From: Actinomadura hallensis
GTDB taxonomy: Bacteria > Actinomycetota > Actinomycetes > Streptosporangiales > Streptosporangiaceae
Assembly (NCBI RefSeq): GCF_006716765.1
Contig: NZ_VFPO01000001.1
Location: 2,604,001 to 2,668,000 of the forward strand
Length of the DNA: 64,000 nucleotides
Direction of reading: 5' to 3'
This document shows, piece by piece, positions 51,499-60,231 of the stretch; the stretch's first letter is position 1, and each line of letters opens with the position of its first letter. The notes under the pieces were generated by a model. It made no database searches. It saw only the letters and a program-made list of their open reading frames with translations, and had not been told where the DNA came from. Position numbers and translations under genes: made by a program.

Positions 51499-53009
51499 CC
51501 GGCGTCGAGGACCGCGCGGGCGGCGTTGTGCCCCGGGATCCCGCTGACGCCGCCGCCGCGCCGGGCGCCCGCCCCGCACAGCAGCACCCGCGGATGGGCG
51601 GTCTCGACGCCCCAGCGTCCCGCCTCCGCGGGGTCCTCGGCGAACGGCCACGACAGGTCGCGGTGGAAGATGTGCCCGCCCGGGAGGCCGACCTCGTCCT
51701 CGAGGTCGACGGGTGTCCTGACCTCCAGGCACGGCGTGCCGTCGGGGGCGCGCAGCAGGCAGTCCTCGACGGGCTCGGCGAGCACCGAGTCGAACGACGC
51801 GAGCGTGGCGCGCAGCGCCTCCTCGCGAGCGCCCTCCGGGTCCGCCCGGAACAGCCGCGCCGGCATGTGCAGGCCGAACAGCGTCAGGGTGTGGGCCCCG
51901 GACGCCCGCAGCGCGGGCCCGAGGATGGACGGGTCCGTCAGCGAATGGCAGTACACCTCGGCGGGCGGGAGCGAGGGGATCCGGCCGGCCGCGGCCTCCT
52001 CGTACGCCCTGGTCAGCTGCGCCCGACCCTCGTTGATGTGGAACGTCCCGGCGAACGCCTCCTCCGGCCGGACGGCCGGGTCGCGCAGCCGCGGCAGCCG
52101 GGACAGCACCATGTTCACCTTCAGCTGGGACCCCTCGGCCCCGCCGCCCGGCACGTTCACGCCGTCCGGCATGGCCACTCCGCCGCCCGGCATGTTCACC
52201 AGGACCCACCGGGCGGAGACGGCGTGCTCGGTCCCCTCCGCGTCCCGGAACGTCACCTCGCCGGACGGGTCGACCGCCAGCACCTCTATGCCCGTGCGCA
52301 GTTCCGCGCCGGCGGCGCGGGCGGCTCCGGCCAGCGCCGCGGTCACCGCGCCCATCCCGCCGACCGGCACCTTCCAGTCGCCGGTGCCGTTCCCGACGAC
52401 GTGGTAGAGGAAGCAGCGGTTGGCGAGGAGCGAGGGGTCGCCCGGGTCGGCGAAGGTCCCGATCAGGGCGTCGGTGAGCACGACCCCGCGGACGGCGTCG
52501 CGGGTGAACCGCTCGTCCACCACGTCGCCGATGGGCCGCTCGAACAGGTCGCGCCAGGCGGTCTCGTCGTCCACGGCGGCCCGCAGCCCGGCCCGGTCGC
52601 GCAGCGGCTCCAGCAGCGTCGGCGCGACCCGCGCGGCGACCCGCGCGGCCATCCCGTAGAACCGCCGCCACGCCTCGGCGTCGGCGCCGAGGGACTCCGC
52701 CGTCCGCGCCGCGTCCCCGTTGTCGATCAGGATCCCGCCGTCGCCGGCCGGCGTGTACGACGCGAACCGCCGCGACCGGAGCTCGACCTTCAGCCCGAGG
52801 TCCCGGACGATCCGGTCCGGCAGCAGGCTCACCAGGTACGAGTACCGCGACAGGCGCGCGTCCACGCCGGGGAACACCCGCTCCGACACGGCCAGCCCGC
52901 CCACGTGGCCGAGCCGTTCCAGCACCAGGACCCGCCGCCCGGCCCGGGCCAGGTAGGCGGCCGCGACCAGGCCGTTGTGGCCGCCGCCCGCGACAACGAC
53001 GTCGTACAT
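51495..53009 (-). CDS. NAD(P)/FAD-dependent oxidoreductase, phytoene desaturase-like
   Basis: The predicted 504-residue protein opens with MYDVVVAGGGHNGLVAAAYL, the Rossmann GxGxxG variant with GGGHNGL typical of the PYROXD2/carotenoid-oxygenase-like branch of the CrtI family. It also has LERLGHVGGLAVSERVFPGV, GGMGAVTAALAGAARAAGAE and the C-terminal FAD contact GAGARRGGGVSGIPGHNAAR. Known members act on carotenoids or retinoids, but this branch has no firm function in actinobacteria. Start ATG 53009 is chosen; no crt genes are near, so carotenoid synthesis is not implied. A DUF574 methyltransferase remnant lies just upstream on the other strand. Confidence 0.88.
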   Translation of the reverse strand: MYDVVVAGGGHNGLVAAAYLARAGRRVLVLERLGHVGGLAVSERVFPGVDARLSRYSYLVSLLPDRIVRDLGLKVELRSRRFASYTPAGDGGILIDNGDAARTAESLGADAEAWRRFYGMAARVAARVAPTLLEPLRDRAGLRAAVDDETAWRDLFERPIGDVVDERFTRDAVRGVVLTDALIGTFADPGDPSLLANRCFLYHVVGNGTGDWKVPVGGMGAVTAALAGAARAAGAELRTGIEVLAVDPSGEVTFRDAEGTEHAVSARWVLVNMPGGGVAMPDGVNVPGGGAEGSQLKVNMVLSRLPRLRDPAVRPEEAFAGTFHINEGRAQLTRAYEEAAAGRIPSLPPAEVYCHSLTDPSILGPALRASGAHTLTLFGLHMPARLFRADPEGAREEALRATLASFDSVLAEPVEDCLLRAPDGTPCLEVRTPVDLEDEVGLPGGHIFHRDLSWPFAEDPAEAGRWGVETAHPRVLLCGAGARRGGGVSGIPGHNAARAVLDAG

Positions 53010-53064
53010 GCCCGAAGACAACCACACACCGGGACGGGCGCGCACCCGCCCGCCGGCCCGCGGA

Positions 53065-53526
53065 GCCCCCTTCCGCTGCGTCCTCCCGAAGCCGCGGTTC
53101 CTCGACGTCGGCACCGGGCTGCCCACCGTGGACAACACGCACGAGATCGCGCAGCGGGTCGCGCCGGACGCGCGCGTCGTGTACGTCGACAACGACCCGC
53201 TGGTCCTCGCCCACGCGCGGGCGCTCCTAGCCGGCTCTCCCGAGGGCGCCACCGACTACGTCGACGCGGACGTCCGCGACCCGCGGCGCATCCTGGACGT
53301 GGACGTGGACGTGACGCGCACCGCCGTCGACGCGTGGAACGCCAGCGGCACCCCGCACCCGATCAAGGCCAGGACGAGCGCGGAGATCGAGGCCCTGTTC
53401 GCCGGCCTGGAGCTGCTGGAGCCGGGGGTCGTGTCGTGCCCCCGCTGGCGTCCCGAGCCCAGTCCGTGGGGCGAGCCTGAAGAGACCATGACCTTTTGTG
53501 GAGTGGCCAGAAAACTTTCCGCGTGA
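53065..53526 (+). pseudogene. Remnant of a SAM-dependent methyltransferase (DUF574)
   Basis: The reading frame starts mid-family at PRFLDVGTGLPTVDNTHEIA and runs through VAPDARVVYVDNDPLVLAHA and YVDADVRDPRRIL, the core of actinomycete DUF574 SAM-methyltransferases. The usual 70-residue N terminus with its start codon is missing. After ILDVDVDVTRTAVDAWN the sequence jumps to a C-terminal part (TSAEIEALFAGLELLEPGVV then SCPRWRPEP), skipping about 80-90 residues of the fold. There is no start codon with a ribosome-binding site. Both losses at once argue for decay by deletion, not a sequencing error. It lies between the phytoene-desaturase-like gene and the AhpD-like gene. A truncated yet expressed protein cannot be excluded. 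Confidence 0.75.
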
Positions 53527-53581
53527 CGGCCTTCGGCAGAGGATCGGATCGCGGGCGTGGACACCGGTTCGGGAGGCTCCC

Positions 53582-54130
53582 TTGGCGCACATCGACTTGG
53601 ACGACGGGATCTCCGGGCTGCCGTCCCTGCTCCGGTTCCGGCCCGAGACCGCCGGCCCGCTCAGCGCGCTGGCCGAGACCCTGCTGCGCGGGCCGGGCCC
53701 GCTGGAGCGCGGTGAGCGGGAGCTGATCGCGGCGTACGTGTCGGAGCTGAACGACTGCCGCTTCTGCGCGTCGTCCCACGGGGCCTGCGCGGCGGCGCAG
53801 CTGCCCGGCGGGACGACGCTGGTCCGGCAGGTGCACGCCGACCCGGGCGAGGCGCCGATCTCCGACAGGCTGCGGGCCCTCCTCGCCATCGCCGCGGCGG
53901 TGCAGCGCGGAGGCAAGGAGGTCGGCGAGGAGCACGTGAAGGCGGCCCGCGACGCCGGGGCGACCGACGTGGAGATCCACGACACCGTCCTCATCGCCGC
54001 CGCCTTCTGCATGTACAACCGCTACGTGGACGGGCTGGCCACCAGCCTGCCCGCAGACGAGGACGCCTACCGGCAGATGGCCGAGCGGATCGTCGCTCAC
54101 GGATACGGCAGCGCCTCCAGGCCCGGCTGA
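53582..54130 (+). CDS. AhpD-like carboxymuconolactone decarboxylase family protein
   Basis: The predicted 182-residue protein has the CMD/AhpD fold and redox motif: SELNDCRFCASSHGACAAAQ, with the CxxC pair followed by His six residues from the first Cys, as in peroxidase-related members. A second helix set carries RALLAIAAAVQRGGKEVGEE. AhpD-type proteins support thiol-based peroxide reduction. The TTG at 53582 is chosen because GGGAGG lies six bases upstream and it begins LAHIDLDDGI; an ATG at 53498 lies inside the methyltransferase remnant. It is followed tail-to-tail by the glycosyltransferase gene. Confidence 0.85.
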   Translation: MAHIDLDDGISGLPSLLRFRPETAGPLSALAETLLRGPGPLERGERELIAAYVSELNDCRFCASSHGACAAAQLPGGTTLVRQVHADPGEAPISDRLRALLAIAAAVQRGGKEVGEEHVKAARDAGATDVEIHDTVLIAAAFCMYNRYVDGLATSLPADEDAYRQMAERIVAHGYGSASRPG

Positions 54131-54176
54131 GCCGCCCGGAAAGGACGTCGGCCGGGGGCCGCGTCCCGTCGGCGGG

Positions 54177-55901
54177 CTACGGGCGGCGGAAGATCGTGAT
54201 GGAGTGGCCGACCTGGTCGACGGGCTCGGCGGTCGCGATCAGCGGGGTCAGCCGCGGGTCGGACTTGGCGATCCAGCTGTTCGACACCACCAGCAGCCCG
54301 CGGACCCGGCCGGGCGGCGCCGTGAGCGGGTCGGACGCGCGGATGCCGTAGTACGCCGGGACGCCCTCGCCCTTGTACGCCAGCCAGACGTTCTCGCCCG
54401 CGTACCGCTCCCGGAGGCGGTCCGCGAGGCGGGGGAGGTCCTGTCCCCAGTCGACGTTCGAGTCGTGCAGGTGCAGACGGGTCCGGGACGGGCCGCCGAA
54501 CGCCTCGTTGGAGTAGGGGAGGTAGAGCGGGAACGTCCGCAGGGAGCTGACCGCGGTGAGCAGGACGAGCGCCGCCGTCACCGCCGGCGCCCACCGCCAC
54601 CGGACGAGCGTCGTCCCGGCCGCCGCCACCGCGAGGAACATCGGGACGAAGATGGCGTACCGGACGCCGAGGTCGCGGTCGCCGGTCATCGCCGCGGCCA
54701 GCAGCACGGCGGCGGGGACGAGCACGAACGGCGCGGCGGGACGGAGCCGCGGCAGCGCGAGGAACGCGGCGGCGCCCGCCGCCCACAGCGCGAGCGTCCC
54801 GAGCGGCGTCTTCACCAGCAGCGCCGCCGGAAGGTAGTACCAGCGGGAGCCCTTGTAGACCTCTCCGAACAGGAAGCCGGTCCACTCCAGGTCCTCGAAG
54901 CCGAACTGGACGCGCATCCCGTCGCGGAACGGTTCCGGGAACGGCAGCAGGTCGGCGACGAGCCCGCGCGCGCCGCCGATGGACGGCACGCCGTCCGGCG
55001 CCGTCCATCGCAGCCGCGGGTCGGCGGCCAGGTAGCTCGCCCACACCACCGCGACGGCCACCACCGCGACCCCGGCGGCCGACGCGGCGCAGACCGCCAG
55101 GAGCCGCCGCCGGGACGGACCGTCCGGCCGTCCGGACGGGGCGCGCGGTCGCCCGGATCCCCGCACCGAGGACGTCCACACCGCGAGCGCCGCCAGCCCC
55201 AGAAGCACCGGGATCGCCGGCAGCGCGCTCATCTTGGTCGCCAGGGCCGCGCCGAGCGCCGCCCCCGCGAGCGGGAGATGGAGGCGCGGCCGCCGCCTCG
55301 CCCGCCACAGCAGCCACGCCGCCGTCAGCAGGAACCCGGCCATCGGCACGTCGAGCGTGGCCAGCGACCCGTGCGCGATGACGTCGGGGGAGAACGCGTA
55401 GAGCGCGAGCGCCGCGATCCCGCCGGGCGCCCCGGCGAGGTCGCGGGCGAACGCGAAGACGACCAGCCCGAACAGCAGCGTCAGGGCGATGACCGGCAGG
55501 CGCGCCGCCAGCAGCGTCCGCTGCGCGTCGTTGCCGGAGCCGTACAGGAGGTGCCGCCCGGCCTCCTTCTGGCCGCCGGTGAAGGCGGTGTCGAGACGGG
55601 CGCCGGAAAGGGCGACCCCGGCGCCGATGAGCAGCTTGCCGAGCGGCGGATGCTCGGGGTTGTAGCGCAGGTCCCGCTCGTACAGGTAGGACGCGCCCGT
55701 CACCAGGTAGATCGGTTCGTCGTTGGTCGGGGACTGGCGGGCCGCCGCGGTGAGCATCGCCGCCGCCATCTGCGCGAGCAGCGCCGCGGCGGCGCAGGCG
55801 GCGAAGATCCGCCTGCGCCGCCGCGGCGCCCGGGGTCCGCCCGCCGGCGTCTCGCGGGGAGACGCCGGCGGGCGCCCATGTTCGGCGGACAGCGAGGTCA
55901 C
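54177..55901 (-). CDS. GT39/ArnT-like membrane glycosyltransferase
   Basis: The predicted 574-residue protein has about twelve hydrophobic segments and the GT-C hallmark in its first outer loop: PTNDEPIYLVTGASYLYERD, with the catalytic-type Asp-Glu, then YNPEHPPLGKLLIGAGVAL. This matches dolichyl/polyprenyl-phosphate-mannose-type transferases (PMT/ArnT family), which move a sugar from a lipid carrier to an outside acceptor. A soluble C-terminal domain begins about residue 440 (LHLHDSNVDWGQDLPRLADR), a motif typical of this subgroup in actinobacteria. GTG 55901 follows AAGGTGG. Sugar and acceptor are unknown. Confidence 0.85.
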   Translation of the reverse strand: MTSLSAEHGRPPASPRETPAGGPRAPRRRRRIFAACAAAALLAQMAAAMLTAAARQSPTNDEPIYLVTGASYLYERDLRYNPEHPPLGKLLIGAGVALSGARLDTAFTGGQKEAGRHLLYGSGNDAQRTLLAARLPVIALTLLFGLVVFAFARDLAGAPGGIAALALYAFSPDVIAHGSLATLDVPMAGFLLTAAWLLWRARRRPRLHLPLAGAALGAALATKMSALPAIPVLLGLAALAVWTSSVRGSGRPRAPSGRPDGPSRRRLLAVCAASAAGVAVVAVAVVWASYLAADPRLRWTAPDGVPSIGGARGLVADLLPFPEPFRDGMRVQFGFEDLEWTGFLFGEVYKGSRWYYLPAALLVKTPLGTLALWAAGAAAFLALPRLRPAAPFVLVPAAVLLAAAMTGDRDLGVRYAIFVPMFLAVAAAGTTLVRWRWAPAVTAALVLLTAVSSLRTFPLYLPYSNEAFGGPSRTRLHLHDSNVDWGQDLPRLADRLRERYAGENVWLAYKGEGVPAYYGIRASDPLTAPPGRVRGLLVVSNSWIAKSDPRLTPLIATAEPVDQVGHSITIFRRP

Positions 55902-55947
55902 GCCACCACCTTCGCATTGCGGCGGGTCATGGAGCGGCTACGTCAGG

Positions 55948-57189
55948 TCACCACGGCGTCAAGCCGATCGAGGCGGAGACCGGGGAGCCGCTGTGGACGA
56001 GGGACTCGAACCCGCCGACGTCGTCGAACGGGAACCCGTAGGCCCGGCCGTCGGCCATGTTGGCGTGGACGATCCGCGAGTAGTGGTTGGTGACCTCCCG
56101 CGTGTAGAACTGTGCCGGGTCGTAGGTGGGCTGGGTGTCCAGGTGGCCGAGCGTCGAGCGGTGCAGGGCCGCGCACAGCGTCCGTGCGATCGGGCCGACC
56201 ACGTGGTCGTTGGGGGCGTGCAGCCTGCCGTCGCAGCCGAACACGTCCTTCGTGGAGGGCCTCTCGAACGAGGCGACCGTCGCGCCGCCGCCGTCGGTGA
56301 AGTTCATGACGCCGTTCCCGTCGGTCCGGCCGTAGAACCTCGTGTCAGGCTCGTGCTGGAACGGCACGACCGTCAGCGTCCGCGTCCTGTAGGCGTCCCA
56401 GGCCTCGGCGATATAGCCGTCGAGATAGGAGGCGTCGAAGGTTCCCGCGTCGATTCCCTTGGCCGGGGAAAGGACGCGGAGCCGCAGCCCGTCCGGACGG
56501 GTGCTGATCAGGCCGGTCCAGTCCCCGGCCTGGTCCTGTACGGCGTTGAATATGCGTTCGCGGCCGTTCGGGACGAGTTCTCCTCTTCTCGTTGCCTCTC
56601 CCGCGTCGTCCGTCACCGCGACGGAATGCGGAATGCTGAACATGTCGACCTGTGAACTGTTGAGCCACAGCCCGTCGTCGTTCAGGGTGAATTCGCTCCA
56701 GTCGAACAGGACGTCGTGGTTGGGGTCGCTCGGATTCCACGGCGCGGGCTGCACGAGCCCGGTGGGGGTGAGAAAGAAACTGATCTTCTCTCCGATCGAG
56801 AAGTACACGCGTCCCGAAATGCCGCGCGGAATGCGGAGCGTCGTCGTCGCCCCGTTCGCGGGACCGCTGATCGAGACGTCCGGTGCCGGGCTCGGCGGAA
56901 TGTTCCCGGCCGGCCAGGGCGTGAACGTTCCGGACGCGTCGACATATCCGAGCCGGCCCGTATTCAGGTTCAGGCCGACCACGTAGAGGTGCACCTTCCC
57001 GGCGCGCCCGGAATCGTTGGTGACGCTCATCGGCAGCACGTCGGGCACCGGCAGCGCGCCGGGCGCCGAACGCGCGCCGGGCACGGCGGCGTGCACCGGC
57101 GAGAGCGGGGCGAGCGCGAGCGCGCACGCCAGGATCGCGGCGAGGCGGCGGAACGGCGACCGCCGGGCGGGCCTGCGCGGGAGCCTCAT
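55948..57189 (-). CDS. Secreted GH64 beta-1,3-glucanase
   Basis: The predicted 413-residue protein has a signal peptide (core FRRLAAILACALALAPLSPV) and a GH64 catalytic domain. It shows PMSVTNDSGRAGKVHLYVVG, GRVYFSIGEKISFFL, FDWSEFTLNDDGLWLNSSQV and NGRERIFNAVQDQAGDWTGL, blocks of the thaumatin-like family that cleaves beta-1,3-glucan to pentamers. The catalytic Glu and Asp are expected in the central groove (DWSEF and VDMFSIP region). It lies 5 bases after the GH16 gene and shares its strand, forming an operon for fungal cell-wall or laminarin breakdown. ATG 57189 is chosen. No carbohydrate-binding domain is present. Confidence 0.92.
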   Translation of the reverse strand: MRLPRRPARRSPFRRLAAILACALALAPLSPVHAAVPGARSAPGALPVPDVLPMSVTNDSGRAGKVHLYVVGLNLNTGRLGYVDASGTFTPWPAGNIPPSPAPDVSISGPANGATTTLRIPRGISGRVYFSIGEKISFFLTPTGLVQPAPWNPSDPNHDVLFDWSEFTLNDDGLWLNSSQVDMFSIPHSVAVTDDAGEATRRGELVPNGRERIFNAVQDQAGDWTGLISTRPDGLRLRVLSPAKGIDAGTFDASYLDGYIAEAWDAYRTRTLTVVPFQHEPDTRFYGRTDGNGVMNFTDGGGATVASFERPSTKDVFGCDGRLHAPNDHVVGPIARTLCAALHRSTLGHLDTQPTYDPAQFYTREVTNHYSRIVHANMADGRAYGFPFDDVGGFESLVHSGSPVSASIGLTPW

Positions 57190-57194
57190 GCCCG

Positions 57195-58172
57195 TCACCT
57201 CCCGGCCGCGTCGCGGTGCCACACGGCGACGTAGTCGACGACCATGGGGCGGCCCGGGACGGTGGCGTCCGCCGGGGTGGCGCGGCCGGCGACCCCGTCC
57301 GGGAACGCGCCGCCCATCGCGACGTTGAGCAGCAGGAAGTAGCCGCCGTGCGCGGTCATGCCGTTCCAGGCCGCGGCGCCGACCCGGTCCTCGCCGACGG
57401 TGTGGTACCGCTGGTCGTCGACGTACCAGCGCAGCTGCTCGGGGGAGACGCTGCGGTCCCACTCGAACCGGTAGGTGTGCATCCCGGACTGGCAGGACGC
57501 GCCGGGGCAGGCGCGGGCCGCGCCGATGCCGTTGCTCTCGTCGCAGGGACCGCCCGGGTTCGTCCCGCAGTGCAGGACGCCCCACACCGCGTCGATCCCG
57601 TTGACGTTCTCCATGACGTCGAACTCTCCGATGGACGGCCAGTTCTGGTAGTGGCCCCGGTACGGGGATCCGAGCGCCCAGAACGCGGGCCAGTAGCCGA
57701 GGGCCGCGGCGCCGGTCACGTCCGGCATCTGGAGGCGGGCCTCGATGCGCAGAACGCCGCCCTCGGCCGCTTTGAAGTCGGATCGGCGGGTCTCGATGCG
57801 AGCGGACGTCCATTCCCCGGACGCGCTCTTGAGGGGCGTGATGCGCAGATTTCCGGTGCCGTCGAGGCCGACGTTTCCGGGATCGGCGGTGTAGCGCTGG
57901 ATTTCCCCGGTGCCCCAATTGGGCGGGCCGCCGGGATAATTGTGCCCGGTGTCGATGATCCAGTTCTCGGGGGACGGCGGCGAACCGGCGGAACCGGTGA
58001 AGTCGTCGCTCCACACTTGGTTCCAGCCGGGCGGGGGCGGGGGTGGTGCGGCGGCGGTGGCGGTGAGCAGCGCGCCCGCGGTGAACAGCGCGCTGCAGGC
58101 CGCCGTGACGAGCCTGCGGTGACGGGTTTTCCAGGGGGAGCGGGAATGCTGCCGCCGGGGTGGGTACGGCAT
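57195..58172 (-). CDS. Secreted GH16 beta-glucanase
   Basis: The predicted 325-residue protein has an N-terminal signal region (RRLVTAACSALFTAGALLTA) and a GH16 domain. The catalytic motif is present as GEFDVMEN (ExDxxE), with the nucleophile Glu and acid/base Glu. WSDDFTGSAGSPPSPENWII and WPAFWALGSPYRG are typical of laminarinases. It hydrolyses mixed or beta-1,3 glucans. ATG 58172 follows GGAAGG and is preferred over an ATG at 58214. It is followed 5 bases later by the GH64 gene, so the two probably act together: GH16 cutting internally and GH64 releasing defined oligosaccharides. Confidence 0.94.
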   Translation of the reverse strand: MPYPPRRQHSRSPWKTRHRRLVTAACSALFTAGALLTATAAAPPPPPPGWNQVWSDDFTGSAGSPPSPENWIIDTGHNYPGGPPNWGTGEIQRYTADPGNVGLDGTGNLRITPLKSASGEWTSARIETRRSDFKAAEGGVLRIEARLQMPDVTGAAALGYWPAFWALGSPYRGHYQNWPSIGEFDVMENVNGIDAVWGVLHCGTNPGGPCDESNGIGAARACPGASCQSGMHTYRFEWDRSVSPEQLRWYVDDQRYHTVGEDRVGAAAWNGMTAHGGYFLLLNVAMGGAFPDGVAGRATPADATVPGRPMVVDYVAVWHRDAAGR

Positions 58173-58267
58173 GGTGAACCTTCCACAGGAGTTGGCGGGG
58201 TGGTGTGTCGGCACCTGCGGATCTGATCAACATTGACCATTCCCGTAATGCCATCCCGCCAATCCGG

Positions 58268-60037
58268 TCAGCCGCCGAAAGCCGTGAGGAACCGGTCGCG
58301 GAACCGGTGCATGGGCCAGACCGGGCCGTCCTTGGCGGGCTTGAGCCCCTCCTGCCAGCCCCAGCCCGAGATCCGCTCCGTGACCGCCTCGTCCTTGGCG
58401 ACGATCGTGATCGGCACGTCCCGGCTCGCGCCCTGCCCGGCGAGCACCGGCGACGGCTGGTGGTCGCCGAGGAAGACGAGCACGGTGTCCTCGTCGCCGT
58501 AGGTCTCCACGTAGGAGATGAGGGTGTTCAGCGTGTACTCGATGGACTTGCGGTACTCGCCGCGGATCTCCCCGGCCGCGGGCCACGGCGCGTCGTCGGG
58601 CTTGCCCATGCCCTGGAAGACCGACCCGTCGCCGACCCGGTCCCACGGCACCAGGCGGGGGATCGCCGCCCACGGTGCGTGGCTCGACACCAGGGCCGCC
58701 TCCGCCATCACCGGGGCGCGGTCGCCGCGCGCGAGCTCGTTGCGCTGCAGGACCGACAGCGTGTACTGGTCGGGCATGGTCGCGAACGCGAACCTCGGGC
58801 CCCGGTAGCCGAGGTTGCGGTTGTCGTAGATCTTGTCGTAGCCGTAGTACCGGCCCTCCGGCCAGGCCCGGGTGATGGCCGGCATGAGCCCGACCGTCCG
58901 GGAGCCGGCGCGGGAGAACGCGTGGGTGAGGGTGAAGCGGTCGCTGTTGACCAGGGTGCGGTAGCGCTGCTCGTTGTCGACCCACAGCCCCGACAGCAGC
59001 GTCGCGTGCGCGAGCCAGCTCCCGCCGCCCGCGGTGGGGGAGGTGAGCCACCCGCTGCGGGAGGAGAACCCGGCGTCGCCGAGGCGCCGCGTGCCCGCGT
59101 CCAGGACGTCGCCGACCTGGGCCGCGTACTCGGGGTGCTCCAGCGCCGAGCGCCCGTAGCTCTCCACGAACGCCAGGACGACGTCCTTGCCGCGCAATCC
59201 CGTCAGCAACCGGTCGCCGGGCGTGTCGCGGAAGGCGTCGACCGCGGCGGCCTCGGCGAACTCCTCCGCGTCGTTCAGGCTGGACCGGATCTGCGCCGCG
59301 TGGTCGTAGGCGTGGACGGCGCTGCTCCTGGACGCGACCGGCAGCCCGGGCGCGAACTGGAGGCCCAGCGCGGCGCACACCGCCCACGCGATGCCCAGCA
59401 CCGCGGCCGACTTCAGCGTCGTCCGGGCATGGCGGGCAGCCACGCGGCTGAGCCGCAGCACCGACAGCGCCATGAGCACGGCCACGGCGGCGGCGAGCCC
59501 GATCGTGAGGACCACCACGCCGATCGCCCCGGCGCGTCCCGACGACTTCTCGACGAACTCGACGGCGGGACTGAGCAGCGGCCAGTCGAGCACCAGGTCG
59601 AACGGCCGGAACATCACCGCTTCGAAGCCGATGTCCATGACCTTGAGGACGAACAGCAGCCCGAGGAGCGCCCCGGCCGTCCCGGCCGCGTACCGCCGCG
59701 CCCGCGCGGGCACGGCGAGGATCAGCGCGGCGCCCACGATTCCCTCCACCGGGATCCGCGCGAACGCCGCGGGCTTCAGCTGCGTGAACTCGACCGGAGC
59801 GAGGAGCGCCGCCAGCACGAACAGGAAGGCGGCGACGGTGACCGCCCGGCCCGCCGCCCGCCGCCCGGACCGCCGGCCCGGCGCCTCCGTCCCGGCCCGG
59901 CCGGCGTCCCCGGCTCCCTCGGCCTCGCCCGGCTGAGCGGCCTTACCGGCCTGCGCGGCCTCTTCACCCTGCGCGGGTTCTTCGGCCCGCGCGGCGTCTT
60001 CACCCTGCGCCGTGTCCTCGCCTTTCACCCGCTCCAT
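58268..60037 (-). CDS. LTA-synthase-like membrane sulfatase/phosphoglycerol transferase family protein
   Basis: The predicted 589-residue protein has an acidic, repetitive N-terminal tail (AQGEDAARAEEPAQGEEAAQ), four to five membrane helices, and a large outer domain of the alkaline-phosphatase/sulfatase superfamily. DVVLAFVESYGRSALEHPEY holds the expected metal/nucleophile region and VLVFLGDHQPSPVLAGQG the Gly-Asp-His motif shared with lipoteichoic acid synthases. Members transfer or hydrolyse phosphoglycerol or sulfate groups at the cell surface. The start is uncertain: ATG 60037 (MERVKGED) has weak upstream signals, and GTG two codons later is possible. It lies upstream of the glucanase operon on the same strand, with a 95-base gap. 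Confidence 0.8.
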   Translation of the reverse strand: MERVKGEDTAQGEDAARAEEPAQGEEAAQAGKAAQPGEAEGAGDAGRAGTEAPGRRSGRRAAGRAVTVAAFLFVLAALLAPVEFTQLKPAAFARIPVEGIVGAALILAVPARARRYAAGTAGALLGLLFVLKVMDIGFEAVMFRPFDLVLDWPLLSPAVEFVEKSSGRAGAIGVVVLTIGLAAAVAVLMALSVLRLSRVAARHARTTLKSAAVLGIAWAVCAALGLQFAPGLPVASRSSAVHAYDHAAQIRSSLNDAEEFAEAAAVDAFRDTPGDRLLTGLRGKDVVLAFVESYGRSALEHPEYAAQVGDVLDAGTRRLGDAGFSSRSGWLTSPTAGGGSWLAHATLLSGLWVDNEQRYRTLVNSDRFTLTHAFSRAGSRTVGLMPAITRAWPEGRYYGYDKIYDNRNLGYRGPRFAFATMPDQYTLSVLQRNELARGDRAPVMAEAALVSSHAPWAAIPRLVPWDRVGDGSVFQGMGKPDDAPWPAAGEIRGEYRKSIEYTLNTLISYVETYGDEDTVLVFLGDHQPSPVLAGQGASRDVPITIVAKDEAVTERISGWGWQEGLKPAKDGPVWPMHRFRDRFLTAFGG

Positions 60038-60231
60038 GCGGCTTTCAGTGGTCAGTACGTCCTCCCCTGGTCCGGTCCCCCCGCCGCACACGCGACATTC
60101 CAGAGCACGTGGAGCCGGGGCGCCGCGGTTCAAACGCTGCCGGCTTTCCTCCCGCAGGGGGCCACCACCCCCGCGGGCGTCCCCCGTACGCGGCCTCTCA
60201 TGCGGGACGGTCGCTCATTCTGGGCGGTGTC

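Noticed and set aside
54177-60037. A cell-wall glycopolymer or capsule gene cluster
   Set aside because: The glycosyltransferase, glucanases and LTA-synthase-like gene share a strand but no dedicated biosynthetic enzymes lie among them; the glucanases are degradative.
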